This document shows, one piece after another, positions 27,780 to 35,084 of a stretch of DNA of 59,714 bases; the first letter of the stretch is position 1, and each line of letters begins with the position of its first letter. The position numbers were made by a program, and so were the translations under genes. This stretch comes from Chloroflexota bacterium (GTDB taxonomy: Bacteria > Chloroflexota > Chloroflexia > Chloroheliales > Chloroheliaceae), in assembly GCA_028287745.1 (NCBI GenBank), contig JAQBPB010000120.1:1-59714 (forward strand), written 5' to 3'. The notes under the pieces were generated by a model. The model did not search any database and was not told where the DNA came from. It saw only the letters and a program-made list of their open reading frames with translations.

Positions 27780-29447
27780 ATGTATAAGCCCACTCTTTCC
27801 AAAAATGCAGCCATCTCGACTATTATCGCCGTAGTCATGGGCCTATTTTTAAATATTTTGCTCGGTTTTAATGTTAAAGCAGCCCTGGGCGAAACTCTAC
27901 CGCCCGTACCCGCCGGGCTTAAAAGCCATTTCGCGCTTGGCTTAAGCAGCCAACCCGGCGCTACCGGCTGGATGAAAGAGAGCGGTGCCGCCTGGGATAT
28001 CCGTTACCAGTACCTGGCAGGCGGGGTCAATACACCAGGCAACTGGAAAACCTGGCAGGACCCGGCGCTTCCGGCCGGACAATTCGCCCTGGACTACCTG
28101 AACGAAAGCTACGAAACGGGATATCTGCCGGTCCTTACCTGGTATCAAATTCTGCAATCCAGCCCCGCTATAGGCGCGGACGAAGCCGGGAAGGATTACA
28201 GCAATCTCAATAATCCCGGCACTATGAACAGCTATTTTGCCGACTTCAAGCTGCTTATGGATAAAGCTAAAATTTTCGGCAAAACGGTTATAGTGCATAT
28301 CGAGCCGGACTTGTGGGGCTTTTTACAAAAACAATCCACCAACCCAGCTAACCTGACTGCCGCGGTCGCTTCCAGCGGAAATAGTGACTTAATCAATTAT
28401 TCTGATACTGTAAGTGGCTTCGCCCGGGCCCTGATAGGGTTGCGCGACAAATACGCGCCAAACGTCCTGCTGGCCTATCATATTTCGCCCTGGTCATCTT
28501 CCTACGGTGACCTGGGAACCAACACCGACCCGGATTTTAATGTAGAAGGCGCTTATAAAGAAACAGGTGCCTTCTACAACCAGCTTAATGCTAATTTTGA
28601 TTTACTGTTTTATGACATAGCCGACCGGGATGCCGCTCTTTACAGCAGTTGGGGTAGCCCAAATCACTGGTGGGATGTCAACAACCAGGTTTACCCTAAC
28701 TTTAATCGCTTCAACCAGTTTGCGGCCGGTATTACGAGTGTTACCGGCAAGCGCGGTATGTTGTGGCAGGTACCGATTGGCAATACTCTTTTTGAGAGTT
28801 TAAATAATACTCACCAGCACTGGCAAGATAACCGGGTACAGTATTACCTGGGCGGCGGCACTAACCAGCATCTCCAGGATCTGGCTAATAGCGGTATCAT
28901 GGGCATTCTTTTTGGGGCGGGCGACAACAACAGTACCAGCTATAACGATGCGGCCGCCGACGGTATCACTAACCCGGCACCTTTTAACGGCAATAGCCGG
29001 GTTTCGGAATTTTCCGACGATGACGGGGGCTACCTGCGCCTCCAGGCCCGGGAATACTATAACCGGGGTACCGTTACTTTACAGGTAGTGGAAACGGCCC
29101 CGGCTGCCACCGTACCTGCCGGACCGGTTAACACGGTTCCTTCAGCCGCCTGGCAATTAGTCTCAACCCTGAATAGCGCTTCGAATTCGCAGACCATTGT
29201 TTCGCAGTTCAACGCCCCTTCCAATGCAAGCGGCTCTTATATCCTGGATATCGAAGTTTATGACGTGGCTACCGGTACTAAAATAGCCCAGTGGCACCCC
29301 ACCCAGGCTTTAACCCCGGGCCAAATACTCACACTGGAGAACCACCTGCAACTTGCACCGGGCAGCTATATAGTCAAGCAAGGCGTTTTTAACCCGGACT
29401 GGTCGCTGATTTCCTGGCAGGACGGCCCAACCTTCCAGGTGAACTAA
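27780..29447 (+). CDS. Secreted protein with unrecognised glycosidase-like domain (paralogue of 11117-13495)
   Basis: A 555-residue exported protein: signal peptide (ISTIIAVVMGLFLNILLGFN), then residues about 45-430 nearly collinear with the N-terminal domain of the 11117-13495 product. Shared blocks include SGAAWDIRYQYLAGGVN, VIVHIEPDLWGFLQKQS, GLRDKYAPNVLLAYHISPWS, NFDLLFYDIADRDAA, HWQDNRVQYYLGG and DDDGGYLRLQAREYY. The alternation of hydrophobic strands with terminal acidic or aromatic residues suggests a TIM barrel and a hydrolase role, but no family is recognised. The final 100 residues form a different beta-sandwich (LDIEVYDVATGTKIAQWHPT, GSYIVKQGVFNPDWS). It is divergent from the polysaccharide operon, which already holds a copy of the same domain. 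Confidence 0.82.
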   Translation: MYKPTLSKNAAISTIIAVVMGLFLNILLGFNVKAALGETLPPVPAGLKSHFALGLSSQPGATGWMKESGAAWDIRYQYLAGGVNTPGNWKTWQDPALPAGQFALDYLNESYETGYLPVLTWYQILQSSPAIGADEAGKDYSNLNNPGTMNSYFADFKLLMDKAKIFGKTVIVHIEPDLWGFLQKQSTNPANLTAAVASSGNSDLINYSDTVSGFARALIGLRDKYAPNVLLAYHISPWSSSYGDLGTNTDPDFNVEGAYKETGAFYNQLNANFDLLFYDIADRDAALYSSWGSPNHWWDVNNQVYPNFNRFNQFAAGITSVTGKRGMLWQVPIGNTLFESLNNTHQHWQDNRVQYYLGGGTNQHLQDLANSGIMGILFGAGDNNSTSYNDAAADGITNPAPFNGNSRVSEFSDDDGGYLRLQAREYYNRGTVTLQVVETAPAATVPAGPVNTVPSAAWQLVSTLNSASNSQTIVSQFNAPSNASGSYILDIEVYDVATGTKIAQWHPTQALTPGQILTLENHLQLAPGSYIVKQGVFNPDWSLISWQDGPTFQVN

Positions 29448-30029
29448 TCATTATCTTCCAGCGGTCTTAAATACTTCCTACCAGCTGGACTCAGCTTTAA
29501 CCCCTCTAAACCTTTACCAGATTATACTTGTTTACCAAACCGGCAATTTATTAAGCAATAATAAATTGTTAACGTACTATACCGGCTAAGCCCACGAACT
29601 TTATTAGCTATACCCTAAAATTTTTTCATATCCATTGATGTGTGGCATTATATTATACTAATTTCGTAACCCATTTCTTTAATTTCAGGACTATTTAAAC
29701 TGATAAACACACTAAATTAGGCTCCAAATCATAATAATATATTTAAACTACATTGTTGACATTAAATAATTTTCTGGTACTATTGGTTTAGTACTATAGG
29801 GCAACCAATTAAAACAGGATAAACCGCTCTTCAACAGGTTGTACCACTATGACTTTATAATACCTTTTCTACGCAGCTAACTCACAGGCTAATATTAATT
29901 TAGAAGTTAAAATAATTCTTACCCCGGAGAAATTATTCTCTAAAGCTTAAGGATGGATTCAAACTTCCTGGCTCGATTTCCGGTTTTCAAAATACCAGGG
30001 TGGTTTTGTATACCTAAAAGGAGATGTAC
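29448..30029. other. AT-rich intergenic region before the choice-of-anchor A gene
   Basis: 582 bp without a credible coding frame. Apart from one sigma-70-like promoter at 29756-29783 and a strong SD (AAAGGAG, 30017-30023) nothing distinctive was found; no clear terminator for the preceding gene was seen. Confidence 0.5.
29756..29783 (+). promoter_or_regulatory. Sigma-70-type promoter
   Basis: TTGACA at 29756-29761, a 16-bp spacer and TACTAT at 29778-29783. It would give a leader of about 240 nt to the ATG at 30030. Confidence 0.5.
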
Positions 30030-31517
30030 ATGTACTTTAAGGCCTTAACAAATAAGATTTGTGCCCTGATGGCGCTGATCTTGATGATTTCGTTCTTCGT
30101 TTCAAGTGGCTCCGCCTTTGCCGCCACTCAGACCATAGTCGTTAAAGAGAGTGATGTTGCCCGGCAGGACGAGGACAGTGTGCCAACCAAGAACTGGGTT
30201 ATCTACACCAGACCCGCCGCCCCCGGTATAGCTACCTTTATAAACGGACCAGGTACCCCGCCCCTTAACGCGGGTAGCCTTGAATTCAAAACTCCTACTA
30301 GTAGTAATAAGGTATATGCCTTCAACTTCGACCATGTAGGTAAAACCCTGGCTGGCATTGATGCCATGAGTTACAGCACCTACCGCACCAGCGGCGCAGG
30401 TGCTCAGGTAACCGGCTTGAATATTCAGGTCGACTTTGTCGGTGACGGTATTTCCTTTACAACACTTGTTTTTGAACCCATCTACAACACGAGCCAGGGT
30501 GCTGTAACCAACGGAATCTGGCAGACCTGGGATGCCTTCAAGGGTGGCCAAGCAATCTGGTGGTCAACAAAACCTATTCCTGGTTCTGCTAAAACCAATT
30601 ATGCTAATACATATGTCACCTGGCAAACTATTATTTCTAATAACCCTAACGCAAAAATTAAGGGGGGCTTTGGCCTTAACCAGGGAAGTGGGAACGCTAC
30701 GCTAATCACAGCGTTAGACGCACTGACATTAGGCTATCTGGGAAATACCGTAATTTACGATTTTGAGTTGAATACCCCGCCACCTAGCGCTGCCCAATGC
30801 GCTGCTGCTGACGTGACGAAGTTTAATATCTTTACCTTCAAGAATGCCAGCCTGACAAACGGCGGCAGTGAAATTACCGGCAAGGTAGCCGTAGGCGGCA
30901 ATGCCAACTTTATGAACTACAATATCGCTACCGGCCAACCCAGTAACGAGGTTAATTTACGGGTAAACGGCACCCTGACGCTTACTTACGGCCAGGTGCG
31001 CGGCCAGATTGTTAATAACCCGACCGCAGTAGACGCTACCACCGCCGAAGCCTGCGCCAAACTGACCTCACAGTACTGGCGGGACCAGGGTGGTACGCCG
31101 GTAGCTTCGATGTACGGTGGGTTCCAGGTAAACGCCGGCAGCGGTACCAGTTACTTCAAGCTTGAAGGAAGCGAACTGTACAATGCCAACAACCTGGTAA
31201 TCAATGCCCCGGCTACCGCTACGGTCATTCTAAACATTAACGGCACGGCCGACCGGTTACAGTACATGGGTTTCTCCCTGAATGGTGGTATTGGTCCGAA
31301 GAACGTAGTATTAAACTTCCACGAGGCCACTACTTTACTGGTGAACGGTATCACGATTAAAGGGACTGTCTGGGCGCCTTATGCCGCTGTTACTTATCAG
31401 AATGGCGGGTTACAGGGCACCCTGGTAGCTCAATCACTGACCGGCGGCAGCACTCGTTTCGAGAATTACCGCTATGAGGGTCCGCAGGGCTCTTCGGTAC
31501 CACTGTTCGAGAATTAA
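30030..31517 (+). CDS. Secreted choice-of-anchor A family protein
   Basis: A 495-residue exported protein. The signal peptide is ICALMALILMISFFVSSGSA with a likely cut after AFAA. Residues about 35-235 are a beta-rich domain that looks like a carbohydrate-binding or adhesive jelly roll (AFNFDHVGKTLAGIDAMSYS). Residues about 255-490 match the choice-of-anchor A domain: FNIFTFKNASLTNGGSEITG, KVAVGGNANFMNYNIA, and a C-terminal VKGTVWAPYAAV-like block (ITIKGTVWAPYAAVTYQNGG). Such domains occur in surface or spore-coat-like proteins of Gram-positive bacteria and cyanobacteria. No LPXTG or membrane anchor follows. The ATG at 30030 is preferred over that at 30024 because AAAGGAG ends at 30023. The gene has its own promoter and two strong terminators, so it is probably highly expressed. 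Confidence 0.83.
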   Translation: MYFKALTNKICALMALILMISFFVSSGSAFAATQTIVVKESDVARQDEDSVPTKNWVIYTRPAAPGIATFINGPGTPPLNAGSLEFKTPTSSNKVYAFNFDHVGKTLAGIDAMSYSTYRTSGAGAQVTGLNIQVDFVGDGISFTTLVFEPIYNTSQGAVTNGIWQTWDAFKGGQAIWWSTKPIPGSAKTNYANTYVTWQTIISNNPNAKIKGGFGLNQGSGNATLITALDALTLGYLGNTVIYDFELNTPPPSAAQCAAADVTKFNIFTFKNASLTNGGSEITGKVAVGGNANFMNYNIATGQPSNEVNLRVNGTLTLTYGQVRGQIVNNPTAVDATTAEACAKLTSQYWRDQGGTPVASMYGGFQVNAGSGTSYFKLEGSELYNANNLVINAPATATVILNINGTADRLQYMGFSLNGGIGPKNVVLNFHEATTLLVNGITIKGTVWAPYAAVTYQNGGLQGTLVAQSLTGGSTRFENYRYEGPQGSSVPLFEN

Positions 31518-31524
31518 GTATTAA

Positions 31525-31556
31525 GGACTGAAACTAATAAATATTAGTTTCAGTCC
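31525..31556 (+). terminator. Perfect 15-bp-stem palindrome after the choice-of-anchor A gene
   Basis: GGACTGAAACTAATA and TATTAGTTTCAGTCC are perfectly complementary around a 2-bp centre. It begins eight bases after the stop codon. No U-run follows, so it may protect the transcript 3' end or terminate together with the next hairpin. Confidence 0.6.
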
Positions 31557-31588
31557 AGACCTTCCTACCAGATTTAAAATAAGGTTGT

Positions 31589-31643
31589 AAACCAGGTAGC
31601 CGGGCACCGGGGTAACTAACTCCGGTGCCCGGCTACCTGGTTT
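31589..31643 (+). terminator. Strong rho-independent terminator
   Basis: A perfect 22-bp stem: AAACCAGGTAGCCGGGCACC-GG (from 31589) pairs with its complement ending at 31643, with an 11-nt loop (31611-31621) and a short T-tract at the 3' end. Exceptionally stable; it would insulate the upstream gene from the VCGRF gene. Confidence 0.85.
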
Positions 31644-31866
31644 TATAGCTTCTCCAGGCTTTACCGGGCGGGGCCGCTAACGCGCCGTCTTGTCTCTTTC
31701 AGTCCCTTTAGGGGGACGGTTTTACCCTGCTTATAAGACTTGCGGGGCGGGTTATACTGGAAAGTATTTACAAGCCAAATTTAAGTATGGTACAGTAGCT
31801 AAAAGTTTTGGACCGGCCGGGCCTGTTTTAGCAGGCTGGCAGGAGTTAGCTAAAAGAGGTCCGACT

Positions 31867-32640
31867 ATGGCGAATTATCCCTTCAAATCCAGGAAATACC
31901 TGGTAATCCCAGTTATACTTTTGTCCTTCTTACTGCTTCCCGCGTTTTCTTACAATGATCAAAACCGGGTGTCGGCGGCTGAAAAGTGCCAGGCCTTCCC
32001 GGAAACGGGTTTCAAAGTGTGCGGCCGGTTTTTGGATTACTGGTTAAGCCACGGCGGAGTCCGCCAGCAGGGCTTTCCCATAAGTGAAGAATTTGACGAG
32101 CAAAATGCCCTGCCCCCGGCCGGAGATGGAAAGGTGCATAAAGTACAATATTTCCAGCGAGCCAGGTTCGAATACCATCCCGGGCAGGGCCAGTTTGAGG
32201 TGCTGTTAGGACTGCTGGGCGCCGAGCAGTTTGCCGCTAAATATGCCACTCCACCGGCCGCAATTTTTGCCGGGGCCGGGGAGTGCTTTTTTTTCACGGA
32301 AACCGGCTTTAAGGTCTGCGGCCGCTTTCTGGAGTACTGGCGAACTAATGGCGGCCTGGCCCAGCAGGGCTTTCCGATTAGTGAGGTCTTCAGCGAGCTG
32401 AACGCTCCGCCGCCCCAGGGAGACGGTCAAACCCACCTGGTCCAATATTTCCAGCGGGCGCGCTTCGAACAACACCTGGAAAATCCCGCTCCACATGATG
32501 TTTTACTGGGGCTTCTGGGGACCAGCCAGTACCAGGCGAAATACGGGGTGAAAGCCCAGCCGTTGCCATCTCCGGTCGCACCAATTGCACCACTACCTCC
32601 TCCACCCCGGGTTGGGCCACCCCCGACGCCAGGCGTATAA
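31867..32640 (+). CDS. Secreted protein with two VCGRF modules
   Basis: A 257-residue protein with a signal peptide (YLVIPVILLSFLLLPAFSYN). It consists of two tandem copies of a module of about 85 residues, each reading ETGFKVCGRFLxYW, then GGxxQQGFPIS, NAxPPxGDG, HxVQYFQRARFE and LLGLLG. The first copy starts CQAFPETGF and the second CFFFTETGF, so each copy has two cysteines that could form a disulfide. A Pro-rich tail (PLPPPPRVGPPPTPGV) ends the protein. One copy of the module also occurs in the 18344-19087 product. No named domain was recognised. The ATG at 31867 has AGAGG upstream; the frame is open back to 31690 without support. Two short GC hairpins at 31702-31747 precede it. Confidence 0.8.
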   Translation: MANYPFKSRKYLVIPVILLSFLLLPAFSYNDQNRVSAAEKCQAFPETGFKVCGRFLDYWLSHGGVRQQGFPISEEFDEQNALPPAGDGKVHKVQYFQRARFEYHPGQGQFEVLLGLLGAEQFAAKYATPPAAIFAGAGECFFFTETGFKVCGRFLEYWRTNGGLAQQGFPISEVFSELNAPPPQGDGQTHLVQYFQRARFEQHLENPAPHDVLLGLLGTSQYQAKYGVKAQPLPSPVAPIAPLPPPPRVGPPPTPGV

Positions 32641-32683
32641 ACCGGACCTGCGCCGGGATTAGACCGCCCAAAATATTTATAAA

Positions 32684-32724
32684 GCCTGGTACCGGTTGAA
32701 GTTAAGCTACAACCGGTACCAGGC
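32684..32724 (+). terminator. Rho-independent terminator
   Basis: GCCTGGTACCGGTTG (32684-32698) pairs perfectly with CAACCGGTACCAGGC (32710-32724), followed by TTTT. It lies 44 bp after the VCGRF gene. Confidence 0.85.
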
Positions 32725-32762
32725 TTTTACGGCTGCAAATCCCCGACCGGCTCCACTTAAAA

Positions 32763-32790
32763 AAACCCGGCCCCGGCCCTGGCCGGGTTT
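32763..32790 (+). terminator. Second hairpin terminator, possibly bidirectional
   Basis: AAACCCGGCC (32763-32772) and GGCCGGGTTT (32781-32790) with an 8-nt loop; an A-run precedes the stem, so it could also act on the minus strand. Confidence 0.6.
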
Positions 32791-32922
32791 AGAAGCTCAT
32801 CGCGGATTTGAAACTATTTTGGAATTACTCGCGTCCTTTACTTAAGTGAACAGTTGAAATTAAGGCAAACTTAGCCAAAAACCTGACGAAGTTTGAGTAA
32901 TGTTTTTGAAGTTATACAGGAA

Positions 32923-33534
32923 ATGGTTGTCATAGACAAAACGGAATTAACCGGCCAGAGCGATCAAGATTTAATTAGCCGGGCGGTCAAAAGTGATTTC
33001 AGGGCTTTCGAAATCCTGGTAAATCGCTACAGCCAACCGCTGTGGCTATATGTCTTTCAGGTGCTTCAAAACCGGGAAGATGCCAATGATACCATGCAAC
33101 AAATCCTGATCCAGGTGTATCGCTCACTGGCAAGTCTTAAAGATAGCAGCCGGTTCCGGGCCTGGCTGTTTACTATTGCCAGGAATAAGTGCCAGGACCA
33201 GTTCCGGCAAAAAGCCAGCATTCCGTTTTCCGAAATCGAGGCTCGCCACAGGCCGGAAGACGAGGCAGGTGATATAGCCTTTCCGCTACAACTCGTCCGG
33301 GACCCGGCACCACTGGCCGACGAAATTATCGAGCGGCAGGAAACCCGGCAGTTGTTGGAAGAAGCCATAGCAACCCTGCCGGAACAGTCGCGCCAGGTAG
33401 TGCTTTTGCGCTACACCACCGATTTAAGTTTTGCCGAAATAGGTAAAGTTCTTAATTTGAAGGAAAACACCGTAAAAACTTTGTTTCAACGGTCCAAGTC
33501 GCAGCTCCGTTTTTACATACGGCAGCATCTATAA
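32923..33534 (+). CDS. ECF-type RNA polymerase sigma factor
   Basis: About 203 residues with sigma region 2 (FEILVNRYSQPLWLYVFQVL, NREDANDTMQQILIQVYRSL, FRAWLFTIARNKCQDQFR) and region 4 (LPEQSRQVVLLRYTTDLSFA, EIGKVLNLKENTVKTLFQRS). It lacks region 3, as is usual for ECF sigma factors. A linker of about 40 residues between the regions is rich in Glu and Pro. The start is uncertain: an ATG at 32923 is chosen, but a TTG at 32893 is in frame and neither has a good SD. It is 53 bp upstream of a membrane protein that is probably its anti-sigma factor. The target promoters are unknown, but neighbouring secreted proteins are plausible. Confidence 0.88.
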   Translation: MVVIDKTELTGQSDQDLISRAVKSDFRAFEILVNRYSQPLWLYVFQVLQNREDANDTMQQILIQVYRSLASLKDSSRFRAWLFTIARNKCQDQFRQKASIPFSEIEARHRPEDEAGDIAFPLQLVRDPAPLADEIIERQETRQLLEEAIATLPEQSRQVVLLRYTTDLSFAEIGKVLNLKENTVKTLFQRSKSQLRFYIRQHL

Positions 33535-33587
33535 TCTACTTTGACCGGGAAACCCCATGACCGGCAACAAACAGGGACTATACTAAA

Positions 33588-34478
33588 ATGAACTCAGAAG
33601 AAAACAAACCGGCCGGGTTAACGGCCTCCGATAGTGATATTGACCGCCTGTTCGAGTATAAGCTCAAACAAACGCCCGGCCCTGGCAGTGTAGTGGACCG
33701 GACCCTGGCGGAGTTGCGGCAGCAGCATTTATTAAATAACTACCAAAAATCGAAGTTTCAAACCTGGCAGAACCGGGGGACTAAATTTGTAGTAGCCAGC
33801 CTGGGTATTGCGGCCGCCTTGGCATTAGTATTTGTAACTCTAGCTGTCCTGGTCAGCCCGTCTAAAGAAACACCGGGTATTGCCGGGCAGGTTAACCGGA
33901 CTAACCAAATAACCGCCACAACACCAACCGCTTTACCGGTGGCAACTGCGGCCACCGGTTCGATAACCAGCCAACCGGCTATAAATACAGGAACGGCCAC
34001 AGCAATGTCACCACAAACACCTGCGAATAATAACCAGGAAACCTCTGCCAGTGCTGGTACCACCGGGTCAAATTCTACCTCGGCTAACCCCACCGATACC
34101 AGCTCAATCCAGCAAGCAAGCAGTCCGCCTGCTTCTGTACCTGCCATGATTGCTAACCCTACACGGGCCGGGGCCATTGGGACAACGCAGTCTGAAATCA
34201 TGATCAGCGGTACTATTATCAGCTTAGATGTCAGCACAAGAGTTATAATTATTAGTGATGATGCCAAAAAGTCTATAATTATAAAGCTTTTGCCCGGTGC
34301 AATAATCAACAACATGGGTATACCGGTGCAGTTTTCCGACCTGAAAGTGGGCGATATCCTGACCGCAACCGGGGCTAAAAACAATCAAAATCAATTTGAA
34401 GCTAACTCAATCGTGCTGGGCATCGAAAAAAATACAAGACCGATTGGAGAACCGGGTTACCCGGATGGCACAAAATAG
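33588..34478 (+). CDS. Putative membrane anti-sigma factor with DUF5666-like extracytoplasmic domain
   Basis: A 296-residue single-pass protein. A cytoplasmic N-terminus of about 65 residues (DSDIDRLFEYKLKQTPGPGS, ELRQQHLLNNYQKSKFQTW) is followed by one membrane helix (VVASLGIAAALALVFVTLAV), a Thr/Ser/Ala/Asn-rich linker of about 110 residues and a C-terminal beta-domain (ISGTIISLDVSTRVIIISDD, FSDLKVGDILTATGAKNNQN) resembling DUF5666. I see no clear HXXXCXXC zinc motif, so it is not a ZAS-type anti-sigma. The assignment rests on topology and on the pairing with the ECF gene just upstream. It would sense an envelope signal through the outer domain. Confidence 0.72.
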   Translation: MNSEENKPAGLTASDSDIDRLFEYKLKQTPGPGSVVDRTLAELRQQHLLNNYQKSKFQTWQNRGTKFVVASLGIAAALALVFVTLAVLVSPSKETPGIAGQVNRTNQITATTPTALPVATAATGSITSQPAINTGTATAMSPQTPANNNQETSASAGTTGSNSTSANPTDTSSIQQASSPPASVPAMIANPTRAGAIGTTQSEIMISGTIISLDVSTRVIIISDDAKKSIIIKLLPGAIINNMGIPVQFSDLKVGDILTATGAKNNQNQFEANSIVLGIEKNTRPIGEPGYPDGTK

Positions 34479-35084
34479 AAGTGATAATATTTGATAATTT
34501 GACCTATTTTTGTAAATCCCCATAACATGAATTGACATATTAAAAAATTAATGTTAAGATATTTTTAATCCCTAAGAATGATTATAGGTTGGAGTTAAGC
34601 TAAATTAATAATTAAATTAAAGTAATTAAATGCACTTAATTTAATATTTAGTCTTCGCAAATAATTATTTTACAATAAACCTTTTCGCCAGCGGGTTCAA
34701 ATAATACAAAATAAGGTTTAGGATTAGCAGAATTTAGCTGAATCACTTTGAACTACCTTTTTAGGAATATACTTCTAAGGAATACCACTAACTGCGTTTA
34801 ACCAGATACGGTAAAGCTTGAAGCGCTTTTTCGGGAAGTAATAAATTTAACAACAATTTTGCTTCTATAGTCTTCTCCAGTTCATTATTCAAGCTTAACC
34901 AATTTTATTTATGCAAACTTAATCAAACCCCAGGTGTAAGTTTCAGGTAACTATCTGAATCTGTTTCTGTGCGGATTTATTTCTGCCCGGTAGCTTTGTG
35001 TTTTTGAAAAAGTTTCTATTCGTGGTAGCCGCAGTATAAAGTGCGAAAGCCTCCAAAATCTTTAACCGTTTGTAGGAGTGGAAA
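34479..35084. other. AT-rich intergenic region with a long 5' leader for the subtilase
   Basis: 606 bp with no credible coding frame. A near-consensus promoter at 34532-34560 would leave a leader of about 520 nt. The rest is AT-rich and shows no clear riboswitch or terminator structure to the eye. Confidence 0.5.
34532..34560 (+). promoter_or_regulatory. Near-consensus sigma-70 promoter
   Basis: TTGACA (34532-34537), a spacer of exactly 17 bp and TAAGAT (34555-34560). The only gene downstream on this strand is the subtilase at 35085. Confidence 0.55.

Noticed and set aside
31690..31866. N-terminal extension of the double VCGRF protein, and the two short GC hairpins within it (31702-31747) as a possible riboswitch
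   Set aside because: The extension has no SD and precedes a normal signal peptide at 31867. The hairpins do not match the conserved cores of riboswitch classes I can recall, including c-di-GMP classes.
33758..34384. 208-codon minus-strand frame opposite the putative anti-sigma gene
   Set aside because: Antisense shadow of a low-complexity Thr/Ala-rich region; hydrophobic composition only mirrors that bias.
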